A stretch of 64,000 nucleotides of DNA from positions 22,987 to 86,986 of the forward strand of contig JAODMF010000005.1 of NCBI GenBank assembly GCA_025464095.1. Reading direction: 5' to 3'. The notes under the pieces are model-generated. The model did not search any database. It saw nothing but the letters and a program-made list of their open reading frames with translations, and had not been told where the DNA came from. Positions 1-6,719 of this stretch are shown one piece after another. The stretch is from Glaciihabitans sp. (GTDB lineage Bacteria > Actinomycetota > Actinomycetes > Actinomycetales > Microbacteriaceae). The translations under genes and the position numbers were made by a program. The number at the start of each line of letters is the position of its first letter. Positions within the stretch are counted from its first letter, which is position 1.

Positions 1-2
1 AG

Positions 3-392
3 ATCTACTCGCTCAGCGGCGACCGAACTCTGCTTTCTGCCGCCGCGGCCGCAATGGCGCCCGTTGCGGCGCTCGCGCTCCAGCGGCCGCTCGGGTTCGG
101 CGCGTCGCTGGGCGTGCTGCGCGGCATCCGTTCGGGCAGCCGACAGTTGGTCGTCGTCAGCGAGGACCGGGATGCGCCGGTCGCACGCGCCGCACGCGGC
201 TGGCGCGCGGCCGGAGCGGTGTCCAGCGTCGTGACGACAGCTCAGGCAGCAGCGTGGACCGAGGCCGGATTCGAACTCTTCGAGGGTCGCGTCACGCGCG
301 ACGGCGCACCGACGGCGTACCTCTGCGAGGACTTCGTCTGCGCGCTGCCAATCACCGAGGCACACCAGCTCGCTGAGACGCTGAGACGCTGA
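3..392 (+). CDS. C-terminal end of a YyaL-type thioredoxin-fold protein (DUF255 family), partial
   Basis: The reading frame is open from the left window edge, so only the last 129 residues are seen. The tail carries the pattern 'AYLCEDFVCALPIT' near the end, which matches the C-terminus of the large DUF255/YyaL proteins (N-terminal thioredoxin fold plus an alpha/alpha toroid, usually about 600-700 residues). The true start lies outside the window; the internal ATG at 54 is not the start because the frame continues upstream of it. Function in bacteria is not firmly known. The stop codon at 390-392 lies inside an 8-base tandem repeat. Identification rests on the tail only. Confidence 0.7.
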   Translation: MYSLSGDRTLLSAAAAAMAPVAALALQRPLGFGASLGVLRGIRSGSRQLVVVSEDRDAPVARAARGWRAAGAVSSVVTTAQAAAWTEAGFELFEGRVTRDGAPTAYLCEDFVCALPITEAHQLAETLRR

Positions 393-418
393 GACGCTGA
401 GGCACTGAGGCTGTGAGG
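371..418. repeat. 8-base tandem repeat spanning the stop codon of the YyaL-type gene
   Basis: Six consecutive 8-base units (cgctgaga three times, then cgctgagg, cactgagg, ctgtgagg). The stop codon of the upstream gene is in the third unit. A second short block with the same words (aggcactgagg, ctgtgag) follows at 430-456. Looks like slippage at the gene end. Confidence 0.85.
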
Positions 419-475
419 TAGTGGGCGCCCAGGCACTGAGGCACTGAGGCTGTGAGCCAGCGGGCGCCGAGGGAC

Positions 476-576
476 CTGCCCGCTGTGGACCTGCCCGCTG
501 TGGACTAGCCCGCTGTGGACCAGCCGTGTGGACCAGCCGCGTGGACTAGACCGCCGTGGACTGGCCCGCCGTTGCC
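476..576. repeat. 13-15-base tandem repeat spanning the stop codon of the rhodanese gene
   Basis: Seven units of the form (c/t)(t/a)gcccgctgtggac, of lengths 15, 15, 15, 13, 13, 15 and 15. The last two units on the right are coding (the final residues of the leftward rhodanese), and its stop codon (546-548 on the + strand) falls at a unit junction. Two genes therefore converge on two unrelated tandem repeats within 200 bases. Confidence 0.85.
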
Positions 577-1511
577 ACGAGCTGTGACTCCGGATCCGCG
601 GCCCACTCGTTCAGCGAACCGTCGTAGATAGCGACGTTGCGGTGGCCGAGCAGCGTCAGCGCGAGCGCGTCGGATGCGGCCGCGATTCCGCCGGCGCAGT
701 AGGTGACGATCCGCTCCTGGCTCGCGGCGCTGCGATCCGTGGCGAACACCGGCGCGAACGCCGAGCGCAGCGCATTCTCGCCGAGAACGGTATTCGTTTC
801 GCGATCGACGAGTCGTCCCGCCGGCACGCTCACGCTGCCCGGGATGTGTCCGAGGCGGGCGCGGCTTCCCGATTCACCGCTGAACTCCTTGGGCGGGACT
901 CCGCAGACGAGTGTTCCGCTCGCGCTGCCATTCACGATCGCCTCCACGTCGGTCTTGTCGACCCAGAGCTCGGGCCGCTCGGTCACGGTGAATTCGCCGA
1001 CGCCCGCTCGTGGCTCGACGTGGGCGAGTTCCGTCGGGCGCCCGTCGGCCGTCCACCTCGTGTAGCCGCCGTCGAGCACGGACACGTTGTCGTAGCCGAA
1101 TGCACGGAACAGCCACCAGACCCGGGCCGCCCACTGGCCGACCGAGGCGTCGTAAACGACGACGGAGGTCTGGTTGTCGATACCGAGAGCAGCGACGGCG
1201 GCGGCGAACCGCTCGGCGGAGGGGCGCGTGAAGGGGAGGCGAGCATCCGGGTCGGAGAGTTCGTCGACGAGGTCGGCGAAGACGGCGCCGGGAATGTGCC
1301 CGCCGACCAGGTAGGTCTCGTGACCGCTGAGGTAGCCTGCCCGGCCGTTCGGCTGGGTGTACGGCAGCACTGTCGCGTCGAGCACGACGAGCCCGTCGCT
1401 GCCCAGGTAGTCGGCCAACCACTGGGTGGAGACAAGGGGGCTCAACAGCAGGGGGCTGGCGCTGGTGAGCTGCGAGCTCGGGCGGGAAACGTCTGGGTCG
1501 GAACCGGTCAT
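546..1511 (-). CDS. Sulfurtransferase with two rhodanese domains (thiosulfate/3-mercaptopyruvate type)
   Basis: 321 residues with tandem rhodanese folds, the usual plan of SseA/TST enzymes that move a sulfane sulfur from thiosulfate or 3-mercaptopyruvate to a thiophilic acceptor in the cytoplasm. The inactive N-terminal domain covers about residues 25-155 (DASVGQWAARVWWLFRAFGY). The C-terminal domain holds the catalytic Cys272 in the loop CAGGIAA. That loop is neither the CRKGVT of TST nor the CGSGVTA of MST, so the donor cannot be told from sequence. The first 25 residues are Ser/Pro rich; a TAGCGT box ends six bases before the ATG, which supports this start and leaderless transcription. The gene ends in a tandem repeat. 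Confidence 0.9.
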   Translation of the reverse strand: MTGSDPDVSRPSSQLTSASPLLLSPLVSTQWLADYLGSDGLVVLDATVLPYTQPNGRAGYLSGHETYLVGGHIPGAVFADLVDELSDPDARLPFTRPSAERFAAAVAALGIDNQTSVVVYDASVGQWAARVWWLFRAFGYDNVSVLDGGYTRWTADGRPTELAHVEPRAGVGEFTVTERPELWVDKTDVEAIVNGSASGTLVCGVPPKEFSGESGSRARLGHIPGSVSVPAGRLVDRETNTVLGENALRSAFAPVFATDRSAASQERIVTYCAGGIAAASDALALTLLGHRNVAIYDGSLNEWAADPESQLVATAGQSTAV

Positions 1512-1517
1512 GCTGCC

Positions 1518-1523
1518 ACGCTA
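1518..1523 (-). promoter_or_regulatory. -10 box of the rhodanese gene, leaderless
   Basis: TAGCGT on the minus strand, separated by exactly six bases from the ATG at 1511. In actinobacteria this spacing places the transcription start on the start codon itself. Confidence 0.6.
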
Positions 1524-1583
1524 CAGACCCCGGTCGAACCTGGCATTGGGCGCCGAAACGCTGCGTAACGCAGTCCGGCGGAT

Positions 1584-1589
1584 TAGAGT
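1584..1589 (+). promoter_or_regulatory. -10 box of the DUF3060 lipoprotein gene, leaderless
   Basis: TAGAGT six bases before the GTG at 1596. It is divergent from the rhodanese promoter 60 bases away. No Shine-Dalgarno sequence is present, which fits a leaderless mRNA. Confidence 0.55.
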
Positions 1590-1595
1590 GCTCGC

Positions 1596-2177
1596 GTGAG
1601 AAGACTCAGCATTCTCGTGGGTGGTGCGGCCCTGCTTGTCGCCCTGTCCGGATGCTCGCTGCTGAACACTCCGCTCTTCGACACGGATCACACCCACATC
1701 GCGATGCCGACTGAACTGCCGACGGACCTACCGACAGACCTGTCGACGCTCCTCCCTCCCGGAGACACCCCGACGCCCGGGTCGGGTGGCGGTCCGGCGA
1801 CCGACGCCAAGTGTGCCAACGGTGTCGCCCTGCTCAGGGAGTCCAACTCGATCATCAGCTTCACCGGGTCGTGTGGGCTGCTGCAGATCCAGGGCAGCAA
1901 TATCCAGGTGACCGGTCAACACATCGACCGCATCATCATCAGTGGTGACGGCTCACGGGTGACGACCGGTTCGGTCAGCACCGTCGTTATCAGCGGCCAG
2001 AACAACAGGGTCGCATCGGACGCGGTCGGGGTGCTTGTCATCAGCGGTGACGGCAACGCGGTGAAGGCTGCGACCCGGGTAACCACCGTGACCGTCAACG
2101 GAAACACCAATACCGTCACGTCGGTCGAGAAAATCGGCTTCGTCGCCAACCACGGCACCGGCAACTCGATCGGTTAG
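1596..2177 (+). CDS. DUF3060 lipoprotein
   Basis: 193 residues. A lipoprotein signal peptide ends in the lipobox LSGC, with Cys20 as the lipid-modified residue, so the protein should be anchored on the outer face of the membrane. Residues about 30-70 are a Thr/Pro/Leu-rich linker with short repeats (TELPTDLPTDLSTLLPP). The rest is a DUF3060-type beta repeat with recurring 'ISG.G..V' turns (VVISGQNNRV, VLVISGDGNAV, VTVNGNTNTV), typical of a right-handed beta-solenoid. DUF3060 has no established function. The GTG start is set by the lipoprotein signal and a TAGAGT box six bases upstream. Confidence 0.85.
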   Translation: MRRLSILVGGAALLVALSGCSLLNTPLFDTDHTHIAMPTELPTDLPTDLSTLLPPGDTPTPGSGGGPATDAKCANGVALLRESNSIISFTGSCGLLQIQGSNIQVTGQHIDRIIISGDGSRVTTGSVSTVVISGQNNRVASDAVGVLVISGDGNAVKAATRVTTVTVNGNTNTVTSVEKIGFVANHGTGNSIG

Positions 2178-2214
2178 CGCGAGCTGTGCTGGGCCGACCG
2201 ATACCGGCTTGTAC

Positions 2215-2259
2215 TGCTAGCAGTACCGTTAGCAGTACCGCTAGCAGTACTGCTAGCGG
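2215..2259. repeat. 12-base tandem repeat with an in-register stop codon
   Basis: Units tgctagcagtac, cgttagcagtac, cgctagcagtac and a partial tgctagcgg. The last carries the stop codon (TAG on the minus strand) of the CoA-binding protein gene. As 12 is a multiple of three, stop codons recur in the same frame in each unit. The first unit with its left flank makes the perfect 16-base palindrome at 2211-2226, so the array can also form hairpins and may serve as a terminator between the converging genes. Confidence 0.85.
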
Positions 2260-2930
2260 ATCGTCTTGCGCGCGGTAATCTGGCCGGTGTCGAATCCGAG
2301 CAGGTGCAGCCCGCCATGGAAGCGCGCGTGCTCGATCTTGATGCAGCGGTCCATCACCACCGTGAGGCCCTTGCTCTCGCCGTACATCGCGGCATCCTGG
2401 TTCCAGATGCCGAGCTGAACCCAGACGGTTTTCGCCCCGATCGCGAGCACGTCATCGATGACCGAAGGGATGTCGCTGCCCTTGCGGAAGACATCCACGA
2501 TGTCCGGCACCTCCGGCAGCGATGCCAGGTCGGGGTACGCCTTCTGTCCGAGTATCTCGTCGGCGTTCGGGTTGACGAAGTAGACGCGGTAGTCGCTGGA
2601 CTGCAGCAGGTAGGTGCCGACGAAGTAGCTTGCCCGCGCTGCGTTGGGGGATGCTCCGACGATCGCGATCGACTTGGCGTTGCGCAGGATGCTCAGCCGC
2701 TTCTTCGCGCTTGGCCCGATCCAGGTGCGGTTCGATTTCAACAGCTTGCCGAGGGGCGAGTCGGACGGCACCTCGCAGGTCAGGCCGTTCGACAGTTGCA
2801 CGGATGCGCTGGACGAGCTCGTCGCGCTGGTCGCGCTCGTCGAGGCCGCGTCGTTCACTACTTCAGCGTTCGCTACATCAGCGTTCACAGATTCAGCGTT
2901 CACTACTTCAGCCACAGGTACTTCAGCCAC
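2253..2930 (-). CDS. CoA-binding domain protein (YccU type)
   Basis: 225 residues. The C-terminal 150 form a Rossmann-type CoA-binding domain (IAIVGASPNAARASYFVGTY near residue 90; VWVQLGIWNQDAA; VMDRCIKIEH), as in the single-domain YccU family. The residues before it are unusual: a pentapeptide-like repeat (VAEVP VAEVV NAESV NADVA NAEVV) followed by Ala/Ser-rich sequence, encoded by a 15-base tandem repeat at the 5' end. The GTG at 2930 has AAGGA at a good distance; the next repeat offers another GTG. It lies 30 bases downstream of metY on the same strand. YccU-type genes often sit beside metY in actinobacteria. The exact role is unknown. Confidence 0.85.
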   Translation of the reverse strand: MAEVPVAEVVNAESVNADVANAEVVNDAASTSATSATSSSSASVQLSNGLTCEVPSDSPLGKLLKSNRTWIGPSAKKRLSILRNAKSIAIVGASPNAARASYFVGTYLLQSSDYRVYFVNPNADEILGQKAYPDLASLPEVPDIVDVFRKGSDIPSVIDDVLAIGAKTVWVQLGIWNQDAAMYGESKGLTVVMDRCIKIEHARFHGGLHLLGFDTGQITARKTIR

Positions 2931-2942
2931 AGGTTGATCCTT
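2853..2942. repeat. 15-base tandem repeat at the 5' end of the CoA-binding protein gene
   Basis: Six 15-base units of the type gcgttcactacttca on the + strand, in frame with the leftward gene. Two of them contain GTG codons able to start translation. Each unit encodes a five-residue (V/N)A(E/D)xx step. Confidence 0.8.
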
Positions 2943-2960
2943 CGTAAGATTTCGACACGC

Positions 2961-4355
2961 TCAGTCCGCGGAGCGCAGTGCCGCGGTCAAGGCCTGGTCA
3001 AGGTCATAAACAATGTCGTCGGGGTCTTCTATTCCGACGCTGAGGCGAACGGTGCCCGGTCCGACGCCCGCTTCGAGCAGTTGCTGCTCGGTGAGCTGGG
3101 CGTGCGTGGTCGACGCGGGATGAATGATCAGCGTCTTCGCATCGCCGATGTTCGCGAGGTGGCTGGCGAGGTCGACAGATTCGATGAACTTCTGCCCCAC
3201 CTCGCGGTTGCTGCGGCCGGCGGTTCCGCGCACTCCGAACGAGAACACGCTGCCCGGACCCTTGGGCAGGTATTTCCTGGCGCGCTCGTGGTGCGGGTGC
3301 CCTTCGAGCCCCGCCCAGTTCACGTATTCGATGCGCGGGTCGGCCGCGAGCCATTCGGCCACGATCTTCGCGTTGTCGACGTGTGCCTGAAGCCGGAACG
3401 GAAGCGTCTCGACTCCCTGCGCCAGCAGCCAGGCGGAGTGCGGCGAGAGCGTCGGTCCAATGTCGCGCACCTGCTCGGCCCGCAGGCGGGTGAGGAACGC
3501 GTATTCACCGAAGATGCCGTGCCAGTTGAGTCCGCCGTAGCTCGGGGTGGGCTGGTCGAAGGCGGGAAAGTGCTCGTTGGCCCAGTGGAAGCGGCCGCCC
3601 TCCACAACGACGCCACCGAGGGTCGTGCCGTGTCCGCCGAGGAACTTCGTGGCGGAGTGGATGACGACATCCGCTCCCCACTCCAGCGGTCGGTTGAGGT
3701 ACGGGGTCGCGAGCGTTGAGTCGATGATCAGGGGCAGGTGGTGAGCGTGAGCGACCTCGGCGAGGCCCTCGATGTCGGCGATCTCGCCCGACGGGTTCGC
3801 GATGGTCTCGGCGAAGATCAGTTTCGTCTTGTCGGTGATGGCCGCGGCGTAGTCGGCGGGATCGGAGCTCTTCACGAACGTCGTGTCGACTCCGAAGCGG
3901 CGGAGCGTCACATCCAGCTGGGTGACGGAGCCGCCGTACAGGTTCGCGGATGCCACGATGTGGTCGCCCGCGCCGGCGAGGGAGGCGAAGGTGACGAACT
4001 GCGCGGACAGGCCGCTGGCTGTTGCGACCGCTCCGATGCCGCCCTCGAGGCTCGCCACCCGCTCCTCGAATGCGGCGACCGTCGGGTTCGCGAGGCGGGA
4101 GTAGATGTTGCCGTACTTCTGCAGGGCAAATCGGGCGGCAGCATCCGCGGTGTCGTCGAAGACGAACGCGCTGGTCTGGTAGATCGGCAGCGCACGTGCG
4201 CCGGTGACCGGGTCGGGGATGTTGCCGGCGTGGATCGCACGCGTGCGGAAGCCGTACTCGTGGTCGGGGGTGTTGGTGCTGCTCGTGTCGGTGTTGCTCG
4301 TGCTCGTGCTCGTGCTGGTGTTGGTGTTCGTGCCGTCGCCGGTGCTATCTGCCAT
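2961..4355 (-). CDS. metY: O-acetylhomoserine sulfhydrylase (aminocarboxypropyltransferase)
   Basis: 464 residues. PLP enzyme of the Cys/Met metabolism family that makes homocysteine from O-acetylhomoserine and sulfide. The PLP lysine is Lys237 in VIHSATKFLGGHG; YSRLANPT near residue 85 and the C-terminal VRLSVGIEDPDDIVYDL are family hallmarks. Family members are usually about 430-440 residues; here residues 1-30 are a Ser/Thr/Asn low-complexity leader before the conserved start of the fold (YGFRTRAIHAG). A TAGCGT box ends six bases before the ATG, suggesting a leaderless mRNA. The stop codon lies within a sequence resembling half of a Microbacteriaceae repeat (gactgagcgtgtcgaaatc). It is probably co-transcribed with the CoA-binding gene downstream. 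Confidence 0.95.
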   Translation of the reverse strand: MADSTGDGTNTNTSTSTSTSNTDTSSTNTPDHEYGFRTRAIHAGNIPDPVTGARALPIYQTSAFVFDDTADAAARFALQKYGNIYSRLANPTVAAFEERVASLEGGIGAVATASGLSAQFVTFASLAGAGDHIVASANLYGGSVTQLDVTLRRFGVDTTFVKSSDPADYAAAITDKTKLIFAETIANPSGEIADIEGLAEVAHAHHLPLIIDSTLATPYLNRPLEWGADVVIHSATKFLGGHGTTLGGVVVEGGRFHWANEHFPAFDQPTPSYGGLNWHGIFGEYAFLTRLRAEQVRDIGPTLSPHSAWLLAQGVETLPFRLQAHVDNAKIVAEWLAADPRIEYVNWAGLEGHPHHERARKYLPKGPGSVFSFGVRGTAGRSNREVGQKFIESVDLASHLANIGDAKTLIIHPASTTHAQLTEQQLLEAGVGPGTVRLSVGIEDPDDIVYDLDQALTAALRSAD

Positions 4356-4361
4356 GCGGCC

Positions 4362-4367
4362 ACGCTA
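4362..4367 (-). promoter_or_regulatory. -10 box of metY, leaderless
   Basis: TAGCGT on the minus strand, six bases from the ATG at 4355. It shows that metY can be transcribed on its own although pmt ends only 60 bases upstream. There is no room for a SAM riboswitch. Confidence 0.6.
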
Positions 4368-4415
4368 CCCGAGCCGGAGAGCACCAACCGGCGCCGACGT
4401 AACAGTGCTTAACCG

Positions 4416-6404
4416 CTAGCGCCAGCTGTCGATCCAGTAGTGCAGCCGGATGAAGTTGAAGTCGACCTGCATCCCGGTCCAGAGCGGCCAGAAGAACACG
4501 CTGATCACCACGGCCAGCGCGAGAAAAACCGCGACGAGGCGGGCTCCGCGTTCACGGGGATACGGCGGATCTCCCCTCGCTCCGAGCAACTGGGAGATGA
4601 CGAACACCAGCGCGAGAATGAGGTACGGCTCGAAAGCGATCGTGTAGAACTGGTACACCGTGCGGCCGAGGTAGAGCAGCCAGGGCAGGTAGCCGGCGGC
4701 GAGACCGGCGAGGATGAGTCCAACCCGCCACTCGCGGAAGCGCACCAGGCGGTAGACGAGGTAGAGCGCGGCCGCGACTCCCGCGTACCAGATCAGAGGG
4801 TTGGCGATCCCGGTGATCGATTCACCGCAGAAGCTCACACCGCAACCGTTCGTGCCGTAATTCGAGCCTTGGAAATACATGCTCGTCGGCCGGATCATGA
4901 ACAGCCAGGTGAGTGGGTTCGCCGCGTACGGGTGCGGGCTCTGCTCATGGATGTTGTAGTTGTAGACCTCCTGCTCGAACTTGATGAAGCTCTGCAGGGA
5001 GTGCGGTACCCAAGCGAAGGCGCCCTTCCACGCGTTCACCGGGTTGTCGGCCCACGTGCGGTCATAGCCGCCCTTGGTGGCGAACCACCCGGTCCAACTG
5101 ACGAGGTAGGTGGCGAGTGCGACCGGCACCGTCAGCAGGAAGCTCACCGGTCCCTGCTTGAAGATCGTGCTGCTGATCCAGAACGGTATGCCGGCGTGTT
5201 TGCGGGCGACAGCATCCACCACCAGTGTGTAGATGGCCAGGGCGGCCAGAAAGTAGATGCCGTTCCACTTGACGGCGGATGCTGCACCGAACGCGACACC
5301 CGCGGCGATCAGCCAGGGCCGCCACCAGAGCGCGGGACCCCAGTCGATGCTGCGACGTGCATCCTGTCGACGTGCGATCCACACGGCGAGCCGCACCGAG
5401 CTCCACTGTCGGTCGAGGAGTACGGCTCCGAAGCCGAGCAGCGCGAAGAACATCACCGAGTTGTCGAGAAGTGCGACACGGCTCATCACGATCGCGTTGC
5501 CGTCGATCGCCATGAGAAGGCCGGCGATGGTGGCGACGAGCGGTGAGCGGAAGAGGTACCAGGCGATCGCCATCAGCAGGATCACCGCGAGGATGCCGAC
5601 CACCGCGGTCGCGATGCGCCAGGACGCGGGGTCTTCCGCGCCGCCGAACGCGGTAAACCCGAGCGAGATGATCCACTTGCCGAGCGGCGGGTGCACGACG
5701 AAGGAGGGATCGGTGTTCCACACGTTCGGATGTCCGGCGTTGAAGCTGTCGTTCGCCTGTGCGGGCCAGGAGGATTCGTAGCCGTTCTTGAGCAGTGTGT
5801 AGGCGTCTTTGACGTAGAAGGTCTCATCGAAAACGAGGCTGTGTGGGCTGCCGAGGTTCCAGAGTCGCGTGCCGGCTGCGACGAAGACGACGAGGATCGG
5901 TCCGATCCACCTCAGGATTCGCTCGCCGTACGGGAGGGCAGCGATCCGGTCGTGGAGGCGGTCGAGCCCGGTGAGCGAGTTGCGTCGTCGCGAGTCAGCG
6001 TCGTCGTGTTCGTCGTCTGAGCGGCGCGGGGTGGCAAACCGCCAGTCGTGTGCGTCGCGCGAGTCGGGGTGGACCTGGTGCGCGTCGCGCGAGTTGGGGT
6101 CTGTGTTGTGCGCGTCAGGTGAGCCGGGCTGGACACGGCGCGCGTCGCGCGAGTTGGGGTCTGTGTTGTGTGCGTCGGGCGAGCCGGGGTCGGCATGCTC
6201 GGCGGCTGCGGCACCGTCGATGTCGTGGTCGTGGTCGTGGTCGTGGTCGTCGTCGTCGCCGTTGTTGTTGTGGTTACGCTCGTCGCGGGCGCCTTGGACA
6301 GGCCGGGCGCCGTGGGGGCCGGCGATGGCACCCGGATCGTCGGGATTCCTGCCCGTGGCCTCCGCGAGGATCGCGTCAAAATCCCCGTCGCGGCTGTTCG
6401 TCAC
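4416..6404 (-). CDS. pmt: Dolichyl-phosphate-mannose-protein mannosyltransferase (GT39, protein O-mannosylation)
   Basis: 662 residues. Polytopic membrane enzyme that transfers mannose from polyprenyl-phosphate-mannose to Ser/Thr of exported proteins. The catalytic Asp-Glu pair is visible in VFDETFYVKDAYTLL, just after the first membrane segment; about ten further hydrophobic segments follow, with the conserved lumenal region (HEQSPHPYAANPLTWLFMIR). The first 150 residues are an unusual hydrophilic leader with an Asp/His run (HDHDHDHDIDG) and repeats of DAHNTDPNSR/DARRVQPGSP. In mycobacteria the orthologue (Rv1002c) is the only PMT and lies beside rsmI; here a DUF222 gene sits between. The GTG start has TACGAT six bases upstream. 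Confidence 0.92.
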   Translation of the reverse strand: MTNSRDGDFDAILAEATGRNPDDPGAIAGPHGARPVQGARDERNHNNNGDDDDHDHDHDHDIDGAAAAEHADPGSPDAHNTDPNSRDARRVQPGSPDAHNTDPNSRDAHQVHPDSRDAHDWRFATPRRSDDEHDDADSRRRNSLTGLDRLHDRIAALPYGERILRWIGPILVVFVAAGTRLWNLGSPHSLVFDETFYVKDAYTLLKNGYESSWPAQANDSFNAGHPNVWNTDPSFVVHPPLGKWIISLGFTAFGGAEDPASWRIATAVVGILAVILLMAIAWYLFRSPLVATIAGLLMAIDGNAIVMSRVALLDNSVMFFALLGFGAVLLDRQWSSVRLAVWIARRQDARRSIDWGPALWWRPWLIAAGVAFGAASAVKWNGIYFLAALAIYTLVVDAVARKHAGIPFWISSTIFKQGPVSFLLTVPVALATYLVSWTGWFATKGGYDRTWADNPVNAWKGAFAWVPHSLQSFIKFEQEVYNYNIHEQSPHPYAANPLTWLFMIRPTSMYFQGSNYGTNGCGVSFCGESITGIANPLIWYAGVAAALYLVYRLVRFREWRVGLILAGLAAGYLPWLLYLGRTVYQFYTIAFEPYLILALVFVISQLLGARGDPPYPRERGARLVAVFLALAVVISVFFWPLWTGMQVDFNFIRLHYWIDSWR
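6046..6200. repeat. 30-base tandem repeat in the 5' part of pmt
   Basis: Five in-frame 30-base units of the type gcgtcgcgcgagttgggg followed by a variable half. They encode the ten-residue steps DAHNTDPNSR and DARRVQPGSP. Unit boundaries are approximate. Confidence 0.8.
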
Positions 6405-6719
6405 ACCGCCATCGTAGCCAGCTTGCGCTGCCGGGCTTGCGCTGCTGGGCCCGGCGCTGGGGTGCGCGTGGTGCTGGGCCGGAGCGCCGGGGGCGTGCGC
6501 CGCTGGGGTCGTGCGCTGCTGGTCGTGCGCTGCTGGGCCGGGCGCTACTGGGTGTGCGCTGCGGGTCGGAGTGGCGATGCTTGGCTACACACCCGCGAGC
6601 ACGCCCGGGCCGCATGACCCGCTGCACCGCCCCGCCCCCAACATCACGCACCGCACCGCCGCCCAACAGCACGCACAGCACGCCCGGCCCCGCCCCCAGC
6701 AGCCGGCCCGTCACCGCGC
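6405..6719. other. Low-complexity spacer between the DUF222 gene and pmt
   Basis: 315 bases without a credible gene. The left half repeats words such as gtgcgctgctgg and gggccgggcgct; the right half (6600-6719) is C-rich with accgccgcccaacagcacgc-type repeats. The pmt promoter (TACGAT, 6411-6416 on the minus strand) is at the left edge. No terminator hairpin with a T-run is visible. Confidence 0.6.
6411..6416 (-). promoter_or_regulatory. -10 box of pmt, leaderless
   Basis: TACGAT on the minus strand, six bases from the GTG at 6404. Confidence 0.55.

Noticed and set aside
4356..4415. SAM riboswitch upstream of metY
   Set aside because: Only 60 bases separate it from pmt, a -10 box lies six bases from the start, and no riboswitch core is seen.
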